Assembly: GCA_036704125.1 (NCBI GenBank)
Contig: DATNQI010000052.1
Span: 1 to 34,325, forward strand
Direction: 5' to 3'
DNA from: Pantanalinema sp.
GTDB lineage: Bacteria > Cyanobacteriota > Sericytochromatia > S15B-MN24 > UBA4093
Length of the DNA: 34,325 nt
Shown here: in pieces, positions 17,934-27,277 of the stretch
Layout of the letters: each line of letters opens with the position of its first letter
Numbering within the stretch: position 1 is the stretch's first letter
Notes under the pieces: generated by a model
Database searches by the model: none
Told to the model about the DNA's origin: nothing
The model's input: the letters and a program-made list of their open reading frames with translations, nothing else
Translations under genes and position numbers: made by a program

Positions 17934-17987
17934 CTCCCCGCCCCCCGGTGGGGCGGGGTCGGGGGTGGGGGGATTCAATCAAGTTCC
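17934..17987 (-). repeat. G-rich hairpin repeat, copy 1 (between moxR and DUF58 genes)
   Basis: On the + strand: CCCCGCCCC, 5-nt loop, GGGGCGGGG (hairpin 17936-17958), then G5-T-G6 and ATTCAATC AAGTTCC. The four + strand G runs with 1-2 nt loops fit a G-quadruplex. It begins 1 bp after the moxR stop codon, read on the - strand. Confidence 0.9.
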
Positions 17988-17988
17988 G

Positions 17989-18906
17989 CTATACCGGAAC
18001 CGGCACCCCCGCCAGCAGCTCGTCCAGGAGCGCCAGCCGCCCCTGCCGCGAGGGCCTGCCCGCGAGCACCAGCCGGTGCCCCAGCACCGCGCGCGAGAGC
18101 ACGCGCAGATCATCCGGCGTCACGTAAGCCCGGCCGTCGAGGAAGGCATGCGCCTGCGCCAGCCGCTGCCAGACCAGGTTGCCGCGCGGGCTCAGGCCGA
18201 GCAGGATCTGCGGGTGGTTCCGCGTCTCGTTCGCCACCCGCACCATGTAATCCCGCAGGCTCGCATCCACCTTCACGGCGTGCACCTCCGAGCGCCAGGC
18301 CAGCAGCTCCTCCGGCGTCACCACCGGCGCAAGCTCCGCCTCCTCGGCGCGGGCCCAGTGGCCCGAGAGCAGCTCGCGCTCCGCCTCGGGCGACGGGTAG
18401 CCCAGCGACAGCATCACGGCGAAGCGATCGAGCTGCGCCTCCGGCAAGGGGAAGGTGCCGTGGAACTCGACCGGGTTCTGGGTCGCAATGACGAAGAAGG
18501 GACGGGGCAGGGGGTGGGACTCGCCGTCCACCGTCACCCTTCCCTCCTCCATCGCCTCGAGCAGGCTCGCCTGGGCGCGGGGCGAGGCCCGGTTGATCTC
18601 GTCGGCCAAGAGGACGTGCGCGAAGGCCGGGCCCGGCACGAAGCGAAAGGAGCCCGCCTGCGGGTTGAAGACGTTGGTCCCCGTGACGTCCGAGGGCATC
18701 AGATCGGACGAGAACTGCACCCGCCGGAACACGCCCGCGATCGACTGGGCCAGGGTCTTGGCGAGCAGGGTCTTCCCCACGCCCGGCACGTCCTCCAGGA
18801 GCACGTGCCCTCCGGCCAGGAGCGACGTCACCACCAGCTCGAGGGCCCGGTCCTGCCCGACCACGGCCTGCCGCATGTTCTCGATGAGGATCCTGGGATG
18901 GGCCAC
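17989..18906 (-). CDS. MoxR-family AAA+ ATPase
   Basis: Cytoplasmic chaperone-like ATPase, 305 aa. Walker A is GVGKT at residues 42-46, Walker B LLADEINRA at 99-107; the sensor-1 region ATQNPVEFHGTFPLPEAQLDRF is typical of MoxR. It is first in the operon with DUF58 and TgpA-like genes, whose products it probably helps to mature. The G-rich repeat copies 1 and 2 lie directly after and before it. The start at 18906 has only a weak ribosome site (GGAGGCGCG). Confidence 0.93.
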   Translation of the reverse strand: MAHPRILIENMRQAVVGQDRALELVVTSLLAGGHVLLEDVPGVGKTLLAKTLAQSIAGVFRRVQFSSDLMPSDVTGTNVFNPQAGSFRFVPGPAFAHVLLADEINRASPRAQASLLEAMEEGRVTVDGESHPLPRPFFVIATQNPVEFHGTFPLPEAQLDRFAVMLSLGYPSPEAERELLSGHWARAEEAELAPVVTPEELLAWRSEVHAVKVDASLRDYMVRVANETRNHPQILLGLSPRGNLVWQRLAQAHAFLDGRAYVTPDDLRVLSRAVLGHRLVLAGRPSRQGRLALLDELLAGVPVPV

Positions 18907-18925
18907 TCGCGCCTCCGGTAGGGAT

Positions 18926-18969
18926 CCCCCGCCCCCTGGTGGGGCGGGGCTAGGGGTGGGGGGATAAAA

Positions 18970-18978
<9 letters not shown>
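18926..18978 (-). repeat. G-rich hairpin repeat, copy 2 (overlaps the end of trpG)
   Basis: Hairpin CCCCGCCCC/GGGGCGGGG at 18927-18949, then G-rich tract and ATAAAATC AAGTTCC. The stop codon of the TrpG-like gene (18970-18972, - strand) and its last two codons lie inside the repeat, so the repeat supplies the C-terminus. Confidence 0.88.
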
Positions 18979-19551
<573 letters not shown>

Positions 19552-19578
19552 GAGAGGGCTCCTTCCAGGCTTGGGTAA

Positions 19579-19656
19579 GAGCGCCTAAAAAAACCAGGCA
19601 TGTTACGACCGTTGGCCGCCGTGAGCGGCTCGGCGGAACAGTTTTGTTGGGCGCTC
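19579..19656 (+). repeat. 78-bp palindromic element, copy A
   Basis: Ends GAGCGCCTAA and TTGGGCGCTC pair over about 16 bp with one mismatch; an inner GGCCGC/GCGGCT hairpin sits in the middle. On the + strand it aligns over its full length (about 80% identity by eye, one gap) with the reverse complement of copy B at 20701-20777. It lies between the trpG start and the stop of the reductoisomerase-like gene. Confidence 0.85.
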
Positions 19657-19663
19657 TCAGCTA

Positions 19664-20653
19664 CTATACCCTTGCGAGCCAGGGCATCATCGCCCGCAGG
19701 CGCGCGCCGACCTCCTCGATCGGATGGGCGTCCTCGGCCGCCCGCTCGGCCGCGAGCGAGGGGCACCCATTGGCGCTCTCCGCGATCCAAGCCCGGGCGA
19801 AGCTCCCGTCCTGGATCTCCGAGAGCACGGCCCTCATCTCCTGCTTCACCCGCGCGTCGATCAGGCGCGGGCCCACCCGGTCGGCCCCGTACTCGGCCGT
19901 GTTCGAGATGAGCCGGCGCTGGCCCGCGAGCCCCTCGCGCTGCAGCACGTCGATCACCGCCTTGAGCTCATGCAGGGAACTGAAGTAAGCCACCTCGCTC
20001 TGGTAGCCGGCCTCGACCAGGGTCTCGAACGAGGCCTTGATCAGCGCGTTCACGCCCCCCACCAGCACCGCCTGCTCCGCGAAGAGGTCCGTCTCGGTCT
20101 CCTCCTTGAAGGTCGTCTCCAGGATCCCCGCCCGGTGGGCGCCCAGGCCCTTGGCGTAGGCCAGGGCGAGCGCCATGGCATTACCACTCGCGTCCTGGTG
20201 CACGGCCACCAGGCACGGCATTCCGCCGCCCTCGGTGAACAGGCGCCGCACCGCGTTGCCCTGGCCCATGGGAGCCGCCAGGATCACGTCCACGTCCGAG
20301 GGGGGCCGGATCTGGCCGTACTGGACGGCGAAGCCGTGGGCAAAGAAAAGAGCGTCGCCCGCCGAGAGCCGAGGCGCGATCGCCCCCTCGAACAGGGCCG
20401 GGATGCGCTCGTCCGGCACCATCACGGCGATCGCGTCGGCCTCGTCGCAGGCCTCTTCGACCGTCATCACCCGCAGGCCCGCGGCCTTGGCCCGCGCCCA
20501 CGAGGGCGAGCCCTCGTACAGGCCCACCCGCACGTCGAAGCCGCTGTCGCGCAGGTTCAGCGCGTGGGCATGGCCCTGGGCCCCGTAGCCGATCACGGCG
20601 ATCCGCCGCCCCGTGAGCGGCGCGACGTCGGCGTCGTAGTGCATCACACCCAT
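19664..20653 (-). CDS. ilvC: Ketol-acid reductoisomerase family protein with altered active site
   Basis: By family this would be the NADPH-dependent isomeroreductase of branched-chain amino-acid synthesis; 329 aa, the usual class I length. The N-terminal Rossmann motif is GYGAQGHAHALN (22-33), followed by FAHGF (His106), ETTFKEETETDLF (Asp189), Glu193, HELK (Glu229) and ISNTAEYG (Ser250). Two residues needed for catalysis in known enzymes are replaced: the lysine of APKxPG is Met129 (APMGQG), and the first glutamate of the FExxHE metal pair is Ser225 (YFSSLHEL). I infer either a changed reaction or a non-catalytic role; a standard IlvC may be encoded elsewhere. ATG 20653 has TAGGAGA upstream. 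The gene ends in two stops in a row and is bracketed by palindrome copies A and B. Confidence 0.85.
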   Translation of the reverse strand: MGVMHYDADVAPLTGRRIAVIGYGAQGHAHALNLRDSGFDVRVGLYEGSPSWARAKAAGLRVMTVEEACDEADAIAVMVPDERIPALFEGAIAPRLSAGDALFFAHGFAVQYGQIRPPSDVDVILAAPMGQGNAVRRLFTEGGGMPCLVAVHQDASGNAMALALAYAKGLGAHRAGILETTFKEETETDLFAEQAVLVGGVNALIKASFETLVEAGYQSEVAYFSSLHELKAVIDVLQREGLAGQRRLISNTAEYGADRVGPRLIDARVKQEMRAVLSEIQDGSFARAWIAESANGCPSLAAERAAEDAHPIEEVGARLRAMMPWLARV

Positions 20654-20673
20654 GAACGTCTCCTAAAAATAAA

Positions 20674-20805
20674 CCCCCCGCCCCCCGGTGGGGCGGGGAC
20701 GAGGGCCTAACGAAACTGTTCCATCTAGCCGCTAACAGCGGCCAAACTCAACACATGCCTGGTTTTGTTAGGTGCTCGGGGGGTGGGGGGATCTCATCCA
20801 AGTTC
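20674..20805 (-). repeat. G-rich hairpin repeat, copy 3, interrupted by palindrome copy B
   Basis: The hairpin CCCCGCCCC/GGGGCGGGG (20676-20698) and the distal part G6-T-G6 ATCTCATCC AAGTTC (20778-20805) are separated by 77 bp that are absent from the other five copies. The distal end touches the stop codon of the response regulator gene (- strand). Confidence 0.88.
20701..20777 (-). repeat. 77-bp palindromic element, copy B, inserted in a G-rich repeat
   Basis: Read on the - strand it starts GAGCACCTAACAAAACCAGG and ends GTTAGGCCCTC, matching copy A in order. The shared first 25 bases differ at only two places. With copy A it forms an inverted pair around the reductoisomerase-like gene. Confidence 0.85.
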
Positions 20806-20806
20806 A

Positions 20807-21505
20807 TTATGCGCTCTTGATCGTGTACCCGTGCCGCGCCACCGTCAGGATGATCTGCGGGTTGCCGGGATCCGCCTCGATCTTCTGGCGGATGTTCCGG
20901 ATGTGCGTGCGCACGATCTCCGAGTTCCCCACGTTGGGCGGGTACGCCAGCGCCTCGACCAGCAGCTGCTCGGCCGAGACCACCTCGTCCGAGTGGGTCA
21001 TCAGGTGGCCCAGGATCGAGAACTCGCTCTTGGTCAGCTGGATGGCGCGATCGCCCACCTGCGCCTGGTAGTTGCGGCGATCGAGGCGCAGGTTGCCGAT
21101 CTGAAGAGCCTCGGCGACGGGCCGGGTGCCGGTGACCGCGCGCCGCAGGTGCGCCTGGATGCGGAAGACCAGCTCGACGGGATCGAACGGCTTGGTCAGG
21201 TAATCATCGGCCCCCTCGCGGAAGCCCTGGTACTTGTCGAGCTGCTCGTCCTTGGCCGTCAGCATCAGGATCGGCACCTGGTTGAACTGCGTCTGGGACC
21301 GGATGAGACGGCACAGCTCGATGCCGTCCATCCTGGCCATCATCACGTCGGTCAGCACCAGGTCGGGCGTCTTGCGGTTGATGGCGTCCCAGGCCTCCTC
21401 GCCGTTGCCCACGGCGGTGACCTCGTAGCCCTCCTTGCCGATGATGACCTCCAGCAGCTTGCGAAGGTTCGGCTCGTCCTCGACAACCAGGATTTTTGCA
21501 CTCAC
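20807..21505 (-). CDS. OmpR/PhoB-family response regulator
   Basis: Two-component DNA-binding regulator, 232 aa. The receiver domain has the acidic pair Glu9/Asp10, phospho-acceptor Asp53 (LTDVMM), the Thr in MLTAKD and Lys in LTKPFDP; the C-terminal winged helix has the OmpR pattern (LTKSEFSILGHLM, then VRTHIRNIRQKI and VARHGYTI). I start it at GTG 21505, which gives the canonical receiver N-terminus; a GTG at 21580 would add 25 poorly ordered residues. No histidine kinase gene is adjacent, so it is an orphan here. It diverges from the EttA gene. Confidence 0.9.
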   Translation of the reverse strand: MSAKILVVEDEPNLRKLLEVIIGKEGYEVTAVGNGEEAWDAINRKTPDLVLTDVMMARMDGIELCRLIRSQTQFNQVPILMLTAKDEQLDKYQGFREGADDYLTKPFDPVELVFRIQAHLRRAVTGTRPVAEALQIGNLRLDRRNYQAQVGDRAIQLTKSEFSILGHLMTHSDEVVSAEQLLVEALAYPPNVGNSEIVRTHIRNIRQKIEADPGNPQIILTVARHGYTIKSA

Positions 21506-21662
21506 AGGCGACTCACTCGCTCTCTCGTCGGAACCCGAAACGATACGGTCGAATCCTTTTGTACCCCGCCGTTCCGGCACACTACCAGAGGTAGGTGAAG
21601 GGAAGCTGAAAGTCCGTAGAAACTACCCCCCACCCGAGCAGCGCCCGCTACTGGGCCTCAAC

Positions 21663-21691
21663 TTGGCTTATGGCGTCACCCGGGCTATCAT
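21663..21691 (+). promoter_or_regulatory. Sigma-70 type promoter for ettA
   Basis: -35 TTGGCT (21663-21668), 17-bp spacer, -10 TATCAT (21686-21691), about 35 bp before the GTG start of the ABC-F gene. Confidence 0.65.
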
Positions 21692-21733
21692 GGTGCCTAT
21701 TGCCCCATCGACCTATGCAAGAGAGGGTTTTTC

Positions 21734-23395
<1,662 letters not shown>

Positions 23396-23410
23396 CCGGG
23401 CGTTTCGAAG

Positions 23411-23447
23411 CGCAGGCGGAGTTTCGGCTCCGCCTGCGTTTGCTTTT
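23411..23447 (+). terminator. Rho-independent terminator after ettA
   Basis: CGCAGGCGGAG (23411-23421), 6-nt loop, CTCCGCCTGCG (23428-23438), then TTTGCTTTT. An outer pair CGTTTCGAA/TTCGAAACG extends the structure on both sides. Confidence 0.9.
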
Positions 23448-23511
23448 CCGTTCGAAACGAGCGACAATTGGAAGCTAAAGTTTTGTGACGGCATCATAGG
23501 AGACGGAGCGC

Positions 23512-24705
23512 ATGTCGAACCATCCCCTCACCTTCCTCTGCGTCATGGCCGCCACCAAGGGCCTGTACGCCGAGCCCTTCCTCAGGCAAGCCAAGGAGCT
23601 GGGCTGCCGCATCCTGGTCCTGACCAACGCCAAGGCCCTCGGCTACGACTGGCCGCGCGACCTCATCGACGAGCTCTACGCCGTCAAGGACATCTTCGAT
23701 CCCGTCGACGTCCGCAACACCGTCAGCTACGTCGCGCGCCACGAGCAGATCGACCGCATCGTGGGCCTGGGCGAGTACGACATCGAGATCGCCTCGGCGC
23801 TGCGCGAGCACCTGCGCCTGCCCGGCATGGGCCTCAGCACCTCCCACTACTTCCGCGACAAGCTCGCCATGCGCAAGCGCGCCCGGTTCCTGGGCATCCC
23901 CGTGCCGGAGTTCGTCCACGTCCTCAACTACCAGGCCGTCGGCGAGTTCATGCAGCGCGTGCAGGGTCCCTGGGTCCTCAAGCCCCGCACCGGGGCCTCG
24001 TCGCTCGGCATCAAGAAGATCGACGACCCCGAGACCCTCTGGCGCCTCCTCGACACCATGGGCGACCAGCAGTCGAACCACCTGCTCGAGCAGTTCCTGC
24101 CGGGCGAGGTCTTCCACGTGGACTCGATCGTCGATGGGCGCCAGGTCCTGTTCGCGGTCGCCCACCGCTACGGCACCCCCATCCTCGAGCTTCACACCGT
24201 GGGCGGGGTCTACACCACCCGCGGCCTCGAGCGCGGCACCCCCGACGAGGTGGCCCTCCAGGCGATCAACCGCCAGGTCATCGAGGGGCTCGGCCTGCAC
24301 GAGGGCGTCACGCACATCGAGTACATCAAGAGCGCGGCGGACGGTCGCTTCTACTTCCTCGAGGCCAGCGCCCGGGTCGGCGCCGGCATGATCGAGGACA
24401 TGGTCGAAGCCGCGAGCGGCCTGAACCTCTGGAAGGAGTGGGCCAAGATCGAGGTCGCCCAGCACCGGGAGCCCTACCGCATGCCCGAGCCCAGGCAGGG
24501 CTACGCCGGGGTGGCCATCTGCATGACCACCATCGAGCACCCCAACGTCTCCAGCTACGCCGCCCCCGGCGTCCGGCCCCTCGAGCCCAAGCCCTATCAC
24601 GCGGGCGTCCTCGTCCAATCCGACGACCCCCGCGAGGTCGAGGCCAAGGTCGCCCAGTACGCCCGGCGCCTCACGCAGGACTTCCTCGCCCCCGCCCACG
24701 CCTAG
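23512..24705 (+). CDS. ATP-grasp domain ligase of unknown substrate
   Basis: 397 aa. An N-terminal Rossmann-like preATP-grasp half is followed by the ATP-grasp fold (YFRDKLAMRKRARFLGIPVPEF, then WVLKPRTGASSLGI as the nucleotide lid and FYFLEASARVGAGM as the metal site). The E-x-x-A-R signature in place of the E-x-N of biotin carboxylase is found in ATP-grasp amino-acid or peptide ligases such as the BacD group, so it probably joins a carboxylate to an amine through an acyl phosphate. The substrate is not predictable. ATG 23512 has TAGGAGA upstream. The next gene, an MBL-fold protein, lies 80 bp downstream behind a G-rich repeat. Confidence 0.82.
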   Translation: MSNHPLTFLCVMAATKGLYAEPFLRQAKELGCRILVLTNAKALGYDWPRDLIDELYAVKDIFDPVDVRNTVSYVARHEQIDRIVGLGEYDIEIASALREHLRLPGMGLSTSHYFRDKLAMRKRARFLGIPVPEFVHVLNYQAVGEFMQRVQGPWVLKPRTGASSLGIKKIDDPETLWRLLDTMGDQQSNHLLEQFLPGEVFHVDSIVDGRQVLFAVAHRYGTPILELHTVGGVYTTRGLERGTPDEVALQAINRQVIEGLGLHEGVTHIEYIKSAADGRFYFLEASARVGAGMIEDMVEAASGLNLWKEWAKIEVAQHREPYRMPEPRQGYAGVAICMTTIEHPNVSSYAAPGVRPLEPKPYHAGVLVQSDDPREVEAKVAQYARRLTQDFLAPAHA

Positions 24706-24726
24706 CCCAATCTCGCCCCCCCTCTT

Positions 24727-24780
24727 CTCCCCGCCCCCCGGTGGGGCGGGGCTGGGGGTGGGGGGATCTCAATAAGTTCC
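24727..24780 (+). repeat. G-rich hairpin repeat, copy 4
   Basis: Hairpin CCCCGCCCC/GGGGCGGGG (24729-24751), CT, G5-T-G6, ATCTCAAT AAGTTCC. This is the one copy whose AAGTTCC end faces a start codon (ATG 24786) instead of a stop codon. Confidence 0.9.
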
Positions 24781-24785
24781 TTAAT

Positions 24786-25436
24786 ATGCCTGAAGCCCTT
24801 CTCGACAACCGCATCCTCACCTGGACCAGCGACGCCCCCGCCGGCTTCGCCTTCCGAGGCTACGCCCTCAAGGCCGACGACGGCACGATCGCCTGGATCG
24901 ACCCGCCCGACCCCGGCGAGCACGAGGCCGAGCTCGTCGCCTTCGGCCGTCCCCAGCACATCCTGGTCACCTTCCGCGACCACGATCGCGCCGTGGACAG
25001 GCTCGCCGCGCGCTACGGCGCCAAGGTCTGGATCCCCAAGGGCAAGGGGGGCGACATCAAGCGAGTGGATGTCGAGTACGACGAGAAAACCGCGCTGCCC
25101 GCCGGTCTCAAGGCCCTCTCCCTGCCGGCGGTCGGCTACGGCGAGCATGCCCTCCACGGCACCGTGGGGGGCCACCGCTTCGCCTTCATCGGCGACGCCG
25201 TCATGAACATGGACTACGACCGGCTGCCCTGGATCATCCGGGGGCTCTTTCTCGGGCGCAAAAAAGGCCGCCTGCAGTACAAGAAGCACTACCGGGGCGG
25301 CAACACCCGCGAGGCCCTCAAGCAGGTCCGCGGGCTCCTGGCGCTGGAGCTCGACGCGCTGCTCTGCTCCCACGGCGACCCCATCGAATCGGGCGCCGCC
25401 GCCGTGCTCAAGGAGAGCATCGAAAGCTGGGGATAA
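24786..25436 (+). CDS. Metallo-beta-lactamase-fold protein with degenerate metal motif
   Basis: 216 aa. The overall order is that of small MBL-fold hydrolases: strand pair with AWIDPPDPG, a motif after ILVT, a central GHRFAFIGDAV strand, and the C-terminal LLCSHGDPI typical of this fold. The place of HxHxDH reads TFRDHDR, so most first-site metal ligands are missing; related proteins with an NxDHxR-type variant are common, so this may be a family trait and not decay. The start ATG 24786 has no ribosome site; the G-rich repeat ends 6 bp before it. It may be co-transcribed with the ATP-grasp gene. Confidence 0.7.
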   Translation: MPEALLDNRILTWTSDAPAGFAFRGYALKADDGTIAWIDPPDPGEHEAELVAFGRPQHILVTFRDHDRAVDRLAARYGAKVWIPKGKGGDIKRVDVEYDEKTALPAGLKALSLPAVGYGEHALHGTVGGHRFAFIGDAVMNMDYDRLPWIIRGLFLGRKKGRLQYKKHYRGGNTREALKQVRGLLALELDALLCSHGDPIESGAAAVLKESIESWG

Positions 25437-25474
25437 AATGAAGGGGGGCCAGGCTGAGCCTGGCCCCCTTCATT
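25437..25474. terminator. Bidirectional terminator hairpin
   Basis: AATGAAGGGGGGCCAGGC and its complement at 25458-25474 form a 17-bp stem with a single bulged G and a 3-nt TGA loop, between the convergent MBL-fold and nfu genes. Confidence 0.88.
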
Positions 25475-25482
25475 CAAGCAAG

Positions 25483-26022
25483 CTACTGCGCCGAAACGAC
25501 GCTCAGGGCCGGGTCCACGTCCACCCGCAGCATGTGCTCGATGGCGCGCAGGGTCCCCGAGATGGAGCTGGGGCAGGTCCCGCAGGCGCCCTGGTAGCGG
25601 ATGGTCAGGACGTAGTTCTCGTAACCCACGATCTCGAGGCCGCCGCCGTCGCCCGCGAGCGCCGGCCGAACGCGGGTGTCCATGACCTCCTCGATCTTGC
25701 GAAGCATCGCATCCTCGGGGGAGGTCGGCGCCGCGACCTGCACGGGGGCCGCCGCTTCCGGAGCGTAGGCCTCGATGGCGCCCTTGACCTGCTCGGCCAG
25801 AGGCCCCCACTCGGCCTCGGGGTCCTTGGTCACGGTCACGAAGGTCGGCATGAAGAACACCGCCTTGATCTCGGGCATCCGGAACAGGGACTTCGCCAGC
25901 GAATGGCCCTCGGCCTCGCTCGCGCTCTCGAACGATCGCGACCCCATCTCGATCACCTTGCCGTCGAGCGTCATCTTCACGGCGTTGGGGTTGGGGGTCG
26001 GCTCTATCTTCATGACTTTCAT
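25483..26022 (-). CDS. Nfu-type iron-sulfur cluster scaffold/carrier
   Basis: Carries Fe-S clusters to target enzymes in the cytoplasm; 179 aa. The N-terminal Nfu_N domain (IEPTPNPNAVKM, about residues 6-17, and FFMPTFVTVTK) is joined by an Ala/Pro-rich linker to the NifU C-terminal domain (RPALAGDGGGLEIVGY) with the cluster-binding CxxC in ACGTCPSS. ATG 26022 has AAGGAGA upstream; the longer frame to 26067 has none. Divergent from the epimerase gene. Confidence 0.9.
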   Translation of the reverse strand: MKVMKIEPTPNPNAVKMTLDGKVIEMGSRSFESASEAEGHSLAKSLFRMPEIKAVFFMPTFVTVTKDPEAEWGPLAEQVKGAIEAYAPEAAAPVQVAAPTSPEDAMLRKIEEVMDTRVRPALAGDGGGLEIVGYENYVLTIRYQGACGTCPSSISGTLRAIEHMLRVDVDPALSVVSAQ

Positions 26023-26050
26023 GGTCGGTCTCCTTCCAAGCGAAGCCTCC

Positions 26051-26059
26051 ATTATATCA
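26051..26059 (-). promoter_or_regulatory. Extended -10 promoter of nfu
   Basis: On the - strand TGATATAAT, a perfect -10 with the TGn extension, about 30 bp before the nfu start. Confidence 0.6.
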
Positions 26060-26076
26060 GTCGGCACCTGCTCGCG

Positions 26077-26085
26077 TGGTAAACT
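26077..26085 (+). promoter_or_regulatory. Extended -10 promoter of the epimerase gene
   Basis: TGGTAAACT, 40 bp before ATG 26125; the start has AAAAAGGAGG before it. Confidence 0.45.
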
Positions 26086-26124
26086 GGGGGGCTGCCACGA
26101 ACGACCGAAAAAGGAGGCGCGCGC

Positions 26125-27084
26125 ATGTCATCGCTTCGAATCCTCATCACCGGCGGAGCGGGCTTCGTCGGCTCTCACTCCGCCGAGCGGCTCGTCCGGG
26201 CGGGCCACGAGGTGGTGGTCTTCGACAACCTCTCGACCGGCAAGCGCGAGAACCTCTCGGGCCTCGAGGTCCCGCTCATCGAAGGGGACGTGCGCGACCA
26301 CGAGGCGGTGAGCCGCGTCCTGTCCGGCGGCTTCGACGCGGTACTCCACCTGGCCGCGGTCGTGTCGGTGCCCCTCTCGGTGGCGGATCCCCTCGGCAGC
26401 CATGAGACCAACGCCGGGGGCACGCTGCACGTGCTGGAGGCCTGCCGCCGCCACGGGGTGAACAAGGTCGTGTACGCGAGCTCGGCCGCGGTCTACGGCG
26501 ACCAGGCGCCGCCGCTGAGCGAGACGCAGCCCTGCGAGGCGCTCTCGCCCTACGCCGCTCAGAAGTACGCCAACGAGATAGACGCCGGCGTGTACGCCAG
26601 GCTCTTCGGGATCCAGACCATCGGGCTGCGCTACTTCAACATCTTCGGCCCCCGCCAGGACCCCAAGTCGCCTTACTCGGGCGTGCTCTCGATCTTCATC
26701 GACGCCCTCAAGGGCGGCCAGGCCCCGACCATCTTCGGGGACGGCTCGCAGACCCGCGACTTCGTCTACGTGGGCGACATCGCCCAGGCCAACCAGCGCG
26801 CCCTCGAGGCGCCTTCGAGCCTCTCGGGCGAGGTCTTCAACGTGGGGACCGGCATCCGGACGAGCGTGCTCGAGGCCTACGAGGCGATCGCGAGGGCCAT
26901 GGGCCTCGACCTTTCGCCTCGCTTCGGGCCGCCCCGCGAGGGCGACATCCAGCACTCGGGCGCGAACATCGAGAAGATCACCCGCCTGCTCTCCTACCGC
27001 CCCGAGATGCCCTTCAACGAGGGCATCCGCCACACGGTCGAATCACTGACGCGAGCAGTTGAAAAACCCATCCACTTAGGATGA
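26125..27084 (+). CDS. NAD-dependent sugar-nucleotide epimerase/dehydratase (extended SDR, GalE-like)
   Basis: 319 aa, cytoplasmic. NAD-binding GGAGFVG at residues 10-16, DNLSTGK, ASSAAVYG with the catalytic Ser near 120, Tyr143 and Lys147 in SPYAAQKYANE, and RYFNIFGPRQ. The last pattern and the DGSQTRDFVYVGDIA motif are typical of UDP-GlcNAc or UDP-Glc 4-epimerases of cell-surface polysaccharide pathways. The polysaccharide export gene at 32959 shows that such a pathway is present. The exact sugar cannot be told. Confidence 0.88.
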   Translation: MSSLRILITGGAGFVGSHSAERLVRAGHEVVVFDNLSTGKRENLSGLEVPLIEGDVRDHEAVSRVLSGGFDAVLHLAAVVSVPLSVADPLGSHETNAGGTLHVLEACRRHGVNKVVYASSAAVYGDQAPPLSETQPCEALSPYAAQKYANEIDAGVYARLFGIQTIGLRYFNIFGPRQDPKSPYSGVLSIFIDALKGGQAPTIFGDGSQTRDFVYVGDIAQANQRALEAPSSLSGEVFNVGTGIRTSVLEAYEAIARAMGLDLSPRFGPPREGDIQHSGANIEKITRLLSYRPEMPFNEGIRHTVESLTRAVEKPIHLG

Positions 27085-27091
27085 GAGGCAG

Positions 27092-27271
27092 TTGGACACG
27101 GGGTTCACGGTAGATTGGCTGCTTGCCGGCGTGTTTGGCGGCGAGACCTGGATGGCCCGCCTCCGCTCCGAGAACGCGCGCTTGGGGGGCCGTGCCACCT
27201 CCGAGGCCAAGCGAAGCGCCGCCCGCGAGAACGGCAAAAAGGGCGGCCGGCCGAAGAAAGCCGCCCCCTAG
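27092..27271 (+). CDS. Small basic protein with AT-hook-like tail
   Basis: Predicted 59-aa protein from TTG 27092 with GAGAGG upstream, 7 bp after the epimerase stop. The N-half (TVDWLLAGVFGGETWMARLR) looks like an amphipathic helix; the C-half is basic and ends GKKGGRPKKAA, which matches the GRP core flanked by lysines of an AT-hook DNA-binding motif. No family recognised. A terminator follows 6 bp after the stop, which supports a real gene end at 27271. Confidence 0.5.
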   Translation: MDTGFTVDWLLAGVFGGETWMARLRSENARLGGRATSEAKRSAARENGKKGGRPKKAAP

Positions 27272-27277
27272 ACTTTG

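Noticed and set aside
19579-20777. The palindromic elements resemble integron attC sites (GCCTAAC ... GTTAGGT ends with a central hairpin)
   Set aside because: Copy A breaks the AAC triplet at one end, the arm spacing is asymmetric, the two copies are inverted whereas cassette sites are direct, and no integrase or cassette array is present.
24786-25436. MBL-fold gene as a decayed pseudogene
   Set aside because: The frame is intact from start to terminator, and the altered motif resembles variants seen in other MBL-fold proteins.
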